Shown here: positions 46,610-54,299 of the stretch, one piece after another
How positions within the stretch are numbered: the first letter of the stretch is position 1
How the letters are laid out: each line of letters starts with the position of its first letter
Assembly: GCF_002236105.1 (NCBI RefSeq)
Contig: NZ_NIWU01000002.1
Coordinates: 930,001 to 994,000 of the forward strand
Source: Pseudomonas umsongensis
Lineage (GTDB): Bacteria; Pseudomonadota; Gammaproteobacteria; Pseudomonadales; Pseudomonadaceae
Direction of reading: 5' to 3'
DNA length: 64,000 nucleotides
Translations under genes and position numbers: made by a program
The notes under the pieces: model-generated
Database searches by the model: none
The model's input: only the letters and a program-made list of their open reading frames with translations
Told to the model about the DNA's origin: nothing

Positions 46610-47533
46610 ATGAACCGGCCATTGAAGATCACATCGCGCCCGCAACTGGCGCTGCAGTCTTATCTGGACAGCCTGCTGCAAGACATCACTGAGGAACTTG
46701 CGCCGCCCTTCGAAGCCCCTCCCGAGGTGGTCGAGGTTGAAGCCGCGCTGGATGAATTCCAGGCCGCGGTGCTTGAAGAGCAAGCTCGCGATGCCGTAGT
46801 GGCTACCTCACAGGTGGCAGCGCCTATTGCGCAGGCACCCGTCGCCGTGATCGACAGCCCAGCACCCGTTCTGGCACCGGTCTCGACTATCGCACCGTTG
46901 CTGCAAGCCTTGGCGCCGCCGGCCATGGACGAACCAGAAATTTCGGTTCCTGCCCCTGTCGAAGTGCAACAGGTGCGGGTACCACCCGTGGTCGAAGTCC
47001 ACCTGCCACCCGCCAACACGCCGCCACCGGCAGAAACCGACGGTCGTCCGGCCTGGGCGGCCGAGCCCTTCGAATGCCTGTTGTTCGATGTCGCCGGGTT
47101 GACCCTGGCAGTGCCGCTGGTGTGCCTGGGTTCGATCTATCCACTGGCCGGTCATGAACTGACGTCGCTGTTCGGCCAGCCGGAGTGGTTCCTCGGCATC
47201 CTGCCGAGCCAGGCGGGCAACCTGAAGGTTTTGGACACGGCACGCTGGGTCATGCCCGACCGCTACCGCGAGGACTTCAAGCAGGGTCTGCAATACGTGA
47301 TTTCCGTCCAGGGCTACGAGTGGGGGCTGGCAGTGCATCAGGTCAGTCGCTCGTTGCGCCTGGACCCGAACGAAATCAAATGGCGCAGTCACCGTGGCCA
47401 GCGGCCATGGCTGGCGGGCACGGTGATTGAACACATGTGTGCATTGCTCGATGTTTCCGAACTGGCCGAATTGATTGCCAGCGGTGGAGCCCGGCACATG
47501 GGTGGCACCAAGCCGCCGCATAAACCTACATAA
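46610..47533 (+). CDS. parP: CheW-domain protein (ParP), partner of the ParA-type ATPase
   Basis: 307 codons. Residues about 1-140 are a Pro/Ala/Val-rich disordered region. The C-terminal CheW-like domain, about 155-300, has FECLLFDVAGLTLAVPLVCL and LGILPSQAGNLKVLDTARWV. ParP-type proteins link ParC to the CheA array. A start near the end of the REP hairpin (ATG 46610) is the first in frame. It has low GC-third-position regularity only in the linker. Confidence 0.88.
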   Translation: MNRPLKITSRPQLALQSYLDSLLQDITEELAPPFEAPPEVVEVEAALDEFQAAVLEEQARDAVVATSQVAAPIAQAPVAVIDSPAPVLAPVSTIAPLLQALAPPAMDEPEISVPAPVEVQQVRVPPVVEVHLPPANTPPPAETDGRPAWAAEPFECLLFDVAGLTLAVPLVCLGSIYPLAGHELTSLFGQPEWFLGILPSQAGNLKVLDTARWVMPDRYREDFKQGLQYVISVQGYEWGLAVHQVSRSLRLDPNEIKWRSHRGQRPWLAGTVIEHMCALLDVSELAELIASGGARHMGGTKPPHKPT

Positions 47534-47575
47534 CAGAACAATACCGCCAGGGCGGTTTCTTGAGGGGATCAGGGT

Positions 47576-48061
47576 ATGAATGACAAGGCGACGGCGGCAA
47601 AGGGTTCCGAAGATCCGATCCTGCAATGGGTCACCTTCAAGCTGGACAACGAAACCTACGGCATCAACGTGATGCGCGTCCAGGAAGTCCTGCGCTACAC
47701 CGAAATCGCCCCGGTACCGGGCGCTCCGAGCTATGTGCTGGGCATCATCAACCTGCGCGGCAACGTGGTCACCGTGATCGACACCCGCCAGCGCTTCGGC
47801 CTGATGAATGCCGAAATCAGCGACAACACCCGCATCGTCATCATCGAAGCCGACAAGCAAGTGGTGGGGATCATGGTCGACAGCGTGGCCGAAGTGGTTT
47901 ACCTGCGTCAGTCGGAAATCGAGACAGCGCCGAACGTCGGTAACGAAGAGTCCGCCAAGTTCATTCAAGGCGTGTGCAACAAGAACAACGAACTGCTGAT
48001 CCTGGTCGAACTCGACAAGATGATGAGCGAAGAAGAATGGTCGGAACTGGAGAGTATCTGA
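47576..48061 (+). CDS. cheW: Chemotaxis coupling protein CheW
   Basis: 161 codons. Single CheW domain: QWVTFKLDNETYGINVMRVQ, then ILGIINLRGNVVTVIDTRQR (here YVLGIINLRGNVVTVID) and GIMVDSVAEVVYLRQSEIE. CheW couples chemoreceptors to CheA. TTGAGGGG precedes ATG 47576. The DUF2802-like gene starts directly at the stop. Confidence 0.96.
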   Translation: MNDKATAAKGSEDPILQWVTFKLDNETYGINVMRVQEVLRYTEIAPVPGAPSYVLGIINLRGNVVTVIDTRQRFGLMNAEISDNTRIVIIEADKQVVGIMVDSVAEVVYLRQSEIETAPNVGNEESAKFIQGVCNKNNELLILVELDKMMSEEEWSELESI

Positions 48062-48454
48062 TTGATTCTAGAGGTGGCGGTGATTGTCCTGTTCCTGTTC
48101 TGGGCAGGCACGCTGGCAATGTTCTTGTCCTACATCCGTGGGCAAAAGCTGATCGCCGCGCAACAGGCCCAGGGCGATGCGCAGCGTGACCAGCGCATCA
48201 AGGACCTGGGCAGGCGCGTCGACAACTACCAGGATGGCAATGTGCGCATGGGCGAAGAGCTGCATGAATTGCGCACGCTCGTCGCGCCATTGCCGGACAA
48301 ACTCACCCGACTGGAACAGCGCGATCCCAAGAGCCTGTCGTTTGACCAGGCGGCGAAGCTGGTCGGTATGGGTGCCAGTGTCGACGAACTGACCCAGTCT
48401 TGTGGCCTGACCCAGGCCGAGGCGGAGTTGATGAGCAAGGTGCATAAGAACTGA
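48062..48454 (+). CDS. DUF2802-like membrane protein at the end of the che operon
   Basis: 130 codons from TTG 48062; GGAG at 48049-48052 is nine bases upstream. One N-terminal membrane segment (LEVAVIVLFLFWAGTLAMFL), then a helical coiled-coil region and a C-terminal helix-turn-helix-like stretch (AAKLVGMGASVDELTQSCGL). Genes of this type close the che operon in pseudomonads; I know no assigned function. It is the last flagellar/chemotaxis gene before the AT-rich segment. Confidence 0.78.
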   Translation: MILEVAVIVLFLFWAGTLAMFLSYIRGQKLIAAQQAQGDAQRDQRIKDLGRRVDNYQDGNVRMGEELHELRTLVAPLPDKLTRLEQRDPKSLSFDQAAKLVGMGASVDELTQSCGLTQAEAELMSKVHKN

Positions 48455-48469
48455 GCGTACACCCGGATC

Positions 48470-48522
48470 ATTCCCACGCTCTGCGTGGGAATGCCTCCAG
48501 GGACGCTCCGCGTTCCGCTTCC
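48470..48522. repeat. REP-type hairpin after the che operon
   Basis: ATTCCCACGC paired with GCGTGGGAAT over a 3-base loop at 48470-48492, followed by GGACGCTCCGCGTTCCGC. It is a second Pseudomonas repeat class, different from the GTAGGAGC type. It starts 16 bases after the stop and marks the end of typical host sequence on this side. Confidence 0.75.
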
Positions 48523-49103
48523 AGGGTGTGACGCGCAGCGCCAGGGGCTTGGTCCGGGCGGTATTCCTACGATGGCGTTCTACAACCCTCAACAGTCTTC
48601 CATGTCATTGCCTGTTTCAAGAGTAAGGTATCGAAAAAGTCATTGCGAATCATGCCAGCGATATTCGTGGTGATTTCCCTGGCCTCGCTCAATCACTCCA
48701 AAGGCGTTGCAATACCGCTCTCGGTGTATGTGCTCGGCATAAATTCAGGGTGGGTAGGTGGCAAAGCGTTTCTACCCGAATCACAGTGGGGAACTCAAGG
48801 GAGGGTTTGGTGCTGGGAGGCACGATCAAGGTGTTGATTGTGTATTAGTGTTTCTTTGCCTGGCGTTACTACAGTGGCTGCCAGGAGGCAATGCATACCG
48901 AGCGAGCCAATGAAACCACGGCGGTGGCGTGGTCTGCACTCGGGGCTGGACTTATCAATGGCTTTATGTCCGGTCGTAGCTATTGGCTATTACGTTACTT
49001 TTGATAGTTGCGCTGTTTTATCAGAAGTCTTAATTTTGTCGTCGAACTTATATAGTCGGTTCGATAACTAATTTATTGATTTCTATTTTAAGGATTATAT
49101 AGC
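48523..49103. other. AT-rich non-coding stretch at the left of the atypical segment
   Basis: About 580 bases with no convincing gene. Short frames of 60-77 codons exist on the plus strand but have no ribosome site and no recognisable features. Base composition drops from GC-rich to AT-rich across it. The last 60 bases probably hold the promoter of the 87-codon gene. Confidence 0.5.
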
Positions 49104-49367
49104 ATGGAGCAGGAACTATCTCGTTATACAGGATGCATCGAGACTTTTGAGTTGGAATATCCGCATTTGACCATAACGGCCGGCGCGAAAGGAACAGTTC
49201 GGGCCCCATTTAATGGTGCTCTCTGTGAACTGCGCGGGCGTGACTTAATGGGCATGGAATATCTGTTGCCACTTGTTGGGGTGCGTATTTCTTTTAATAT
49301 CTACACAATGCAAGGTAGAAAAATTGCGGGTGATATTAGGCCGGAAGTAAGTGTTAGCGATGCCTGA
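49104..49367 (+). CDS. Orphan small protein, possibly OB-fold/cold-shock-like
   Basis: 87 codons. I do not recognise the protein. ATG 49104 has AAGGA about nine bases upstream, and the base use is AT-rich like the operon downstream. There is no signal peptide or membrane segment. The pattern GTVRAPFNGALCELRGRDL followed by LVGVRISFNIYTMQGRKIAG weakly resembles a small beta-barrel of the cold-shock type. It could also be a peptide scaffold or regulator for the neighbouring operon, but nothing shows this. It is separated from that operon by a minus-strand gene. Confidence 0.55.
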   Translation: MEQELSRYTGCIETFELEYPHLTITAGAKGTVRAPFNGALCELRGRDLMGMEYLLPLVGVRISFNIYTMQGRKIAGDIRPEVSVSDA

Positions 49368-49436
49368 TTGAGGTATTGCTCAAAGTTGTCACGATGGCTG
49401 TCACTTCAAATGAGTGGCAGCCAACACGTTGTCGTT

Positions 49437-49766
49437 TTAATAATTATCCCCCCGCTCAGTTATATCGCGTTCCACTATCCCTCCATCCGGGTCCTGCTCC
49501 GCCGGAAACTTACCCTTCAAATTCCACGCAAACGCAATGATCTCGGCAACCGTCAGATAAAGCTCCTGCGGAATACTGTCCCCCAACTCCATCCGCGCCA
49601 GCAGGCTCACCAGTTCGGCGTTCTCATAGATCGGCACTTCGCAGTCGCGAGCGATGCGCAGGATTTCTTCCGCCAGTTCTTCGTCGCCCTTGGCCGAGAG
49701 GGTGGGGGCGTGGGTGCCGTCGTACTTGAGGGCGATGGCCTGGCGGGGAGCGTTGGGGTTTTTCAT
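49437..49766 (-). CDS. FlhB C-terminal-domain-like protein (FlhX type), left copy
   Basis: 109 codons. It resembles the FlhB/EscU cytosolic C-terminal domain: QAIALKYDGTHAPTLSAKGD, then AREDCEVPIYENAEL-type residues (ARDCEVPIYENAELVSLLAR) and IPQELYLTVAEIIAFAW. NPTH and the membrane part are absent. Most of the gene lies in a 314-bp direct repeat shared with the copy at 53961; the last ~20 codons differ. Upstream only about 40 bases of the FliK-like gene are kept, so this copy has lost its normal promoter and may be silent or driven by a new one. Confidence 0.85.
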   Translation of the reverse strand: MKNPNAPRQAIALKYDGTHAPTLSAKGDEELAEEILRIARDCEVPIYENAELVSLLARMELGDSIPQELYLTVAEIIAFAWNLKGKFPAEQDPDGGIVERDITERGDNY

Positions 49767-49805
49767 GCGTTTTCGTCGACCCAGCGTTGTTCGAGACGGG
49801 TTTGC
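49492..49805. repeat. Direct repeat, left copy (314 bp)
   Basis: Matches 54025-54338 at a fixed offset of 4533 with no indels. I count five mismatches, all between 49498 and 49620; the remaining 185 bases are identical. It covers most of the FlhB-C-like gene and the last ~40 bases of the FliK-like gene. Confidence 0.93.
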
Positions 49806-50161
49806 ATTGAGGCGGTTGGTAATTGAGACAGTGGTCGCCTGACAATCGGATGGGGGAGTTGGCTTTTGTAAGTGTTACGGAATGATTCATGTTTCATTCT
49901 CATTAAGTAAGTTAAGTCCTACTCTTAAGAAGATCTATTTAGACTGTTGCGGTCAATTTGAGTCCTACACAGTAATGTACGAGGTTTCCTACAGGCTTGC
50001 CTGTTTTTGAACGGTCTGAGTGTGTTGAATTTTGTTTGGTTGTGGCTTTTGCATTGACAGGTTTGAGCGTCAGTCATTAAGTTTGTTCTGCAGGTGGATA
50101 TTGTTTTATCAAGTCTTAGGGGGTTGAGTGCTGCGCAATTAACGTACAAGAGGACGGTTTC
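49806..50161. other. AT-rich leader of the four-gene operon
   Basis: 356 bases without a gene between the repeat and the operon. It is AT-rich and probably contains the operon promoter. The host-like repeat ends abruptly at 49805, so this is an insertion or recombination junction. Confidence 0.5.
50054..50083 (+). promoter_or_regulatory. Candidate sigma-70 promoter of the four-gene operon
   Basis: A perfect -35 TTGACA at 50054-50059. The -10 region 17-18 bases on (TTAAGT or TAAGTT) is a poor match. It lies about 80 bases before the first operon gene, on the right strand. Confidence 0.3.
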
Positions 50162-50995
50162 GTGAATAATATTCATATTATAGGTGTTGGTCAAATGGGA
50201 CGGGCAATTTTGTTCGGGCTAAGACGGAGCATTATTGATTGCCATTTAAAGCCGATTGAAGTTTGTGCTGATCGAGCAGCCTATCTGGCTTCCTGCGGGG
50301 TTGAGGTAAGTAAGCGAATTGAAAGTATTGATGATGACGATGTTGTTATTTTAGCTGTCCCACCCCAGCAATTTCAGAGCGTGGTTCGCGACAATCAATT
50401 ATTGCTTTCTCACCGTGGACCGGTCATCTCCGTCATGGCTGGCATCACTACTAATTCGCTTTGCCGTACCCTAGGTCATACGCGGATAGTTCGTTCGATT
50501 CCAAATACTCCGTCAGAGGTGCAGGAAGGCGTTACTTTTTACTATGTCCAAGAAAGTGCCGACAGTGATTTGATAACTGTCGCAGAAAAAATTTTCGGCA
50601 CGATTGGCATTTGCATGCAAGTTGATAATGAGTGGCAGCTTGATTCAGGTACAGCGCTCGCAGGAGGTGGCCCCGCATTGGTCGCGTATTTTGTCAATGC
50701 GTTACTGTTATACGCAGAGAGCGAAGGGTTTGACTCCAAGGTCGCTTGGGAAGTTTCTACGCAGTTGTTATACGGAACCTCCTTGCTTTTGAAATCAACC
50801 AGAAAAACGCCGATGCAATTGTGTGAGGAGGTGCAAACCAAAGGCGGTACAACCGAACGAGCAGTACAGTTGTTCGATCAGCATGACTTCAATGGCGTTA
50901 TGTTATCTGCTCTAACTGCCGCTGCGGAGCGTTCAAAAGAATTGGAAGCGTATTTTCTTTCGGAGAATCGTAATGAGCGTAGACAGGTCGACTAA
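50162..50995 (+). CDS. Pyrroline-5-carboxylate-reductase-like imine reductase
   Basis: 277 codons from GTG 50162 (AGAGGA upstream). ProC family: NAD(P)-binding GVGQMGRAI at 8-16 (usual GxGNM has Gln for Asn), VRSIPNTPSEVQEGVTF, then TALAGGGPALVAYFVNALL and TKGGTTERAVQLF plus AAERSKELEAYF. Such enzymes reduce cyclic imines, usually P5C to proline. Differences from housekeeping ProC (Gly for Ser in the SGSGPAY stretch, AT-rich codons) suggest a specialised substrate. First of four tightly packed genes. Confidence 0.88.
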   Translation: MNNIHIIGVGQMGRAILFGLRRSIIDCHLKPIEVCADRAAYLASCGVEVSKRIESIDDDDVVILAVPPQQFQSVVRDNQLLLSHRGPVISVMAGITTNSLCRTLGHTRIVRSIPNTPSEVQEGVTFYYVQESADSDLITVAEKIFGTIGICMQVDNEWQLDSGTALAGGGPALVAYFVNALLLYAESEGFDSKVAWEVSTQLLYGTSLLLKSTRKTPMQLCEEVQTKGGTTERAVQLFDQHDFNGVMLSALTAAAERSKELEAYFLSENRNERRQVD

Positions 50996-51824
50996 AGTTC
51001 ACTTTGATTGTCTCAATGAATCCAGGGTGAAGGGTGACTTATATAGCGTCTATTTTGGATTAGGGCACTGTATTGAACTTATTGATGATCCCGCAGTTTT
51101 TAAAGTGAGTCTCGCGGGAGAAGCCTTTGGGTCGCTGATAGCGCGCTATGTTACTGAAGAGTGTAAGGGGTTCAGGTTTTTGGATCTTGGAACCGGGAGT
51201 GGTGTGCATTCATTGTTGCTAAAAAGTATGGGTGCTATATCCGTTACTGGGTCTGATATATCCAGAGAGGCGGTTGCAGCGGCAAAGAAAAACGAGTTTC
51301 ACAACTTTGGCGTCAATACCATTGAGTTTGCTTGTGGCGACCTTTTTCAAGGACTTCCAGAGGTTCCAGAGAAATACGATTTGATTTTGTTTAATCCTCC
51401 TGGCTGGAGAACGCCTTCCGATTCGTTCCTTGAGGTGCTCGATAGGTCTAACGGGGAGGGACTCGCTATTGATTCTATGTTTTATGGGGATAGAACCTTG
51501 GAGAGGTTTTTTGAATCGTTGCCGAAACATTTAATTGATGGTGGAAAGGTCTTGCTAGGCCTTAACTCACTGGTCGGGATTCGACAGGTTATGAGGAGGC
51601 TACGAGACTTGCACGAAGAGAGATATGTAATTAACTGCAGGCTTCTAGAGCGACATGACCTTCCTTTGCTACTGTATTCTGAGAAGTGGGCGAGGATACA
51701 GGATCATCTGATCGAAGAGATATTGAGCTGGACAAGGGAGGGCGACGCGTACTGCAGTAGGCAGGAGAATGGTCAGATAATCTGGTGTTATGAAATAGTT
51801 GAGCTAACTTTGTGGAAGAGATAG
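50973..51824 (+). CDS. Class I SAM-dependent methyltransferase with NPPGW motif
   Basis: 283 codons, overlapping the previous gene by 23 bases. SAM-binding motif I FLDLGTGSGVHSLLLKSMG (residues 69-87), acidic motif II VTGSDIS, and NPPGW at 141-145 in the NPPY position. The NPPx signature is typical of enzymes that methylate planar nitrogens (PrmC/HemK, N6-adenine), and the layout of the protein is PrmC/TYW-like with an extra N-terminal 60 residues. The substrate is unknown; context suggests a small molecule rather than a release factor. Confidence 0.85.
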   Translation: MSVDRSTKVHFDCLNESRVKGDLYSVYFGLGHCIELIDDPAVFKVSLAGEAFGSLIARYVTEECKGFRFLDLGTGSGVHSLLLKSMGAISVTGSDISREAVAAAKKNEFHNFGVNTIEFACGDLFQGLPEVPEKYDLILFNPPGWRTPSDSFLEVLDRSNGEGLAIDSMFYGDRTLERFFESLPKHLIDGGKVLLGLNSLVGIRQVMRRLRDLHEERYVINCRLLERHDLPLLLYSEKWARIQDHLIEEILSWTREGDAYCSRQENGQIIWCYEIVELTLWKR

Positions 51825-51828
51825 CCGT

Positions 51829-52746
51829 ATGTTGCCCTCAAGCAAGCAGCGGTATTTTTTTATCGGATCCCTCAGTGGCGTTCTTGCAAATGTGCTGTTG
51901 GGGTTCTCTTCTGTTTTTTGGAGATATATCGGGTCTTTGAGCGCAGTAGAATTGGTTGCTTATAGGGTATATTTGTCTCTGTTGACGGTTTTTCTAATTT
52001 TGTGCGCTTGTAAGGGGGTGGGGAGGTTTTTTGCTCAGCTTAACATCAGGCTATTGTTTGTACATGCTCTTGCGGCCCTGTTATTAGCCGTTAATTGGGG
52101 AGTGTTTATCTGGGCCTCTATCCATGGTCGCGTCCTGGAAAGCAGCTTTGGTTACTTAGTTGCACCAATTATAAGTATTGCAGTAGGTGTTGTCCTGTAT
52201 AAAGAGCCGGTCACAATATGTAAAGTGGTGGCTGTGGTGATTATGGTAATTAGTGTGCTTTGGCTATTGGTTTTGAATGATGAGCTCGTCGTGAAGGTTT
52301 ACTTGACTATCGGCATGTCTTGGGGGGGTTACTCATGCCTGAAAAAAATGACATCGCTGAACGTTTTTAACGGTTTGTTCTTGGAGTCTTCTGTGCTTGC
52401 CTTTTTTTACACGTTGATTTTACTTTACTCAGATTTAAGTATGGCGATTCCTGAGGATTTTGGGCTGGAGCGTACGATACTGGTGTTTAGCTGTGGTGTA
52501 GTGTCAATTGTTCCTTTGGCTTTGTTTTCGCTTTCAGCTAAGCGTCTTACTATGACTTCTATGGGGTTGTTGCAGTTTGTATTGCCGGTCACGCAGTTTT
52601 TTGTTGCGGCAGTAATTTACAGGCAAGAATTTTCAACGGCTGTTTTATGTGTGCTATTGGTCGTCATTAGTGGATTGGCTTTGGTAGTGCTTGAGCCGTT
52701 TGTAAAAAACAGGTTTTCGCGAAAACGGGGGCAGTATGGGGCGTAG
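51829..52746 (+). CDS. RarD/EamA-type transporter
   Basis: 305 codons, about ten membrane segments. RarD-like residues include GVLANVLLGFSSVFWRYIGS, AALLLAVNWGVFIWASIHGR and SSFGYLVAPIISIAVGVVLY. The EamA family exports or imports amino acids and small metabolites. Four bases after the methyltransferase and overlapping the oxidoreductase by 11, so it is part of the same operon. I infer export of the pathway product. Confidence 0.87.
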   Translation: MLPSSKQRYFFIGSLSGVLANVLLGFSSVFWRYIGSLSAVELVAYRVYLSLLTVFLILCACKGVGRFFAQLNIRLLFVHALAALLLAVNWGVFIWASIHGRVLESSFGYLVAPIISIAVGVVLYKEPVTICKVVAVVIMVISVLWLLVLNDELVVKVYLTIGMSWGGYSCLKKMTSLNVFNGLFLESSVLAFFYTLILLYSDLSMAIPEDFGLERTILVFSCGVVSIVPLALFSLSAKRLTMTSMGLLQFVLPVTQFFVAAVIYRQEFSTAVLCVLLVVISGLALVVLEPFVKNRFSRKRGQYGA

Positions 52747-53896
52747 ATACAGTGTGGTTGTGATTGGGTTAGGTGTTGTAGGAAGTGCATCGCTTTGGAG
52801 GCTTTCGTGCTCGAAAGTCGATGTGCTAGGCGTTGATTCAGCAGCGCCTATAAATTTATTTGGATCATCACATGGGGGGTCCCGAATTTTTAGGCGTGCT
52901 TACTGGGAGGGTACGTCATATCTCCCCTTGCTTTCTCAGTCAGATAACCTATGGCAAGAGTTAGACAGGTCATGTAGTAGACGTCTTGTTTTTCATACTG
53001 GGGGGCTATTTGTCGGGCCGGTGGACTCGGGAGTTGTTCCAAAAAGTGTCGCAACCGCGCTGCAGGGGGGAATCAAACACACGCTTTTGTCTGCGACTGA
53101 AATTGCTGAGTCGTTTCGTGCTTTTCATGTTGTGGAAGACATGGAAGCTGTATATGAAAAGGGGGCATACACTATTGCAGCAGATGACTCAAAATTGCAC
53201 ATGGTCAACTTGGCTGTCAGGAACGGTGCTGAGGCTCGGTTCGGTACTTCGGTGGAAAGTATACTGAAAACTTCGCAAGGTTTAGCTGTTCAATTGAGTG
53301 GCGGCGAACTTATTCATACGGCGCGAGTGATTTTGTCGACGGGGGCTGCGATAGGTAAGATGCTTGTTGATGATCTCTCAGGTTTGGTGCGCTCTCAAAG
53401 TGTGCCTGTTTACTGGTTTAAACCTAAGTCGCGGAGAAGTTTGGATTTTTTAAAAAACTTTCCCGCTTTTTTGTATCAGATGTCAGATGGGCGTTTACTT
53501 TATGGTACACCTGAAATCAGTAGTGAGGAACCAGGGGTCAAGATTGGATTTCATAATTACCAGCAAACACCATTTGATTGTTTGTCGCACGGCCAGCCTG
53601 TGGAAGGCAGAGCTATCGACCAAATTTCTTCTTGTGTAATGCGGATATTTCCTGGTTTGAATCCAATTCCGTACGCATCAAAAAAATGTATTTATACAAT
53701 GACTCCGGATGGTTCTTTTATACTGGGGGAGTCAGTTGATTTACCTGGTGTGTTTTATGTTTCGGCATGCTCTGGGCATGGGTTCAAGTTTGCAACTGGG
53801 TTGGGAGAGGTGCTTGCGAGAGCTGCATTGGATGGGCGGCTTGAAGAAGAGGTGTCAATATTTAGCATAAGCAGGTTCGCTGCTACCGAAGGATGA
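52736..53896 (+). CDS. Sarcosine oxidase-family FAD-dependent amine oxidase
   Basis: 386 codons. N-terminal Rossmann VVVIGLGVVGSASLWRL. Residues that define monomeric sarcosine oxidase are kept: Arg50 and Arg53 (GSRIFRRAY), Lys269 and His273 (VKIGFHNY), Cys318 (KKCIYTMTPDGSF) for covalent FAD attachment, and Lys351 (SGHGFKFATGLGEVL). The family oxidises secondary amino acids or cyclic imino acids (sarcosine, N-methyl-Trp, pipecolate, and the piperideine carboxylate used by NikD). Last gene of the operon; right repeat begins 128 bases on. Confidence 0.9.
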   Translation: MGRRYSVVVIGLGVVGSASLWRLSCSKVDVLGVDSAAPINLFGSSHGGSRIFRRAYWEGTSYLPLLSQSDNLWQELDRSCSRRLVFHTGGLFVGPVDSGVVPKSVATALQGGIKHTLLSATEIAESFRAFHVVEDMEAVYEKGAYTIAADDSKLHMVNLAVRNGAEARFGTSVESILKTSQGLAVQLSGGELIHTARVILSTGAAIGKMLVDDLSGLVRSQSVPVYWFKPKSRRSLDFLKNFPAFLYQMSDGRLLYGTPEISSEEPGVKIGFHNYQQTPFDCLSHGQPVEGRAIDQISSCVMRIFPGLNPIPYASKKCIYTMTPDGSFILGESVDLPGVFYVSACSGHGFKFATGLGEVLARAALDGRLEEEVSIFSISRFAATEG

Positions 53897-53960
53897 TTTA
53901 TTCGCTATTTAATTACAATAAAATAATAAATGTATTTATGATTGGATAACTCTATGGCAA

Positions 53961-54299
53961 TCACTTATTTGATTGGTAGCTCCCGCAGTCCGTTACATCC
54001 TTTTCCGCTACTTCAGCAACTGGATCCTGCCCCACCGGAAACTTACCCTTCAAATTCCACGCAAACGCAATGACCTCGGCAACCGTCAGATAAAGCTCTT
54101 GCGGAATACTGTCCCCCAACTCCATCCGCGCCAGCAGGCTCACCAGTTCGGCATTCTCATAGATCGGCACTTCGCAGTCGCGAGCGATGCGCAGGATTTC
54201 TTCCGCCAGTTCTTCGTCGCCCTTGGCCGAGAGGGTGGGGGCGTGGGTGCCGTCGTACTTGAGGGCGATGGCCTGGCGGGGAGCGTTGGGGTTTTTCAT
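53961..54299 (-). CDS. FlhB C-terminal-domain-like protein (FlhX type), right copy
   Basis: 112 codons. Nearly identical to the copy at 49437 over its first ~90 residues (KNPNAPRQAIALKYDGTHAP at the start). The C-terminus differs (VAEVAEKDVTDCGSYQSNK here). It keeps the upstream FliK-like gene, whose stop overlaps its start by four bases (ATGA), so this is the intact, ancestral arrangement. Probable role is in export-switch control; in other bacteria FlhX can replace the FlhB cytosolic domain. Confidence 0.88.
   Translation of the reverse strand: MKNPNAPRQAIALKYDGTHAPTLSAKGDEELAEEILRIARDCEVPIYENAELVSLLARMELGDSIPQELYLTVAEVIAFAWNLKGKFPVGQDPVAEVAEKDVTDCGSYQSNK

Noticed and set aside
48485..49071. 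Three short plus-strand frames (60-77 codons) after the che operon
   Set aside because: No ribosome sites, unusual composition and no motifs; treated as non-coding.
49368..49826. 152-codon plus-strand frame at the left repeat, with a similar 159-codon frame at 53973
   Set aside because: Both are antisense to the FlhB-C-like genes; the duplication simply copies the shadow frame as well.
50162..50995. The reductase gene as the housekeeping proC
   Set aside because: The AT-rich codon use, changed active-site stretch and operon partners make a specialised role more likely, although enzymatic P5C reduction cannot be excluded.
49104..53896. Resemblance to peptide-scaffold pathways such as 3-thiaglutamate (small protein plus EamA-type transporter)
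   Set aside because: There is no LanB-like or peptide aminoacyl-tRNA ligase gene and no protease, and the small protein lies outside the operon.
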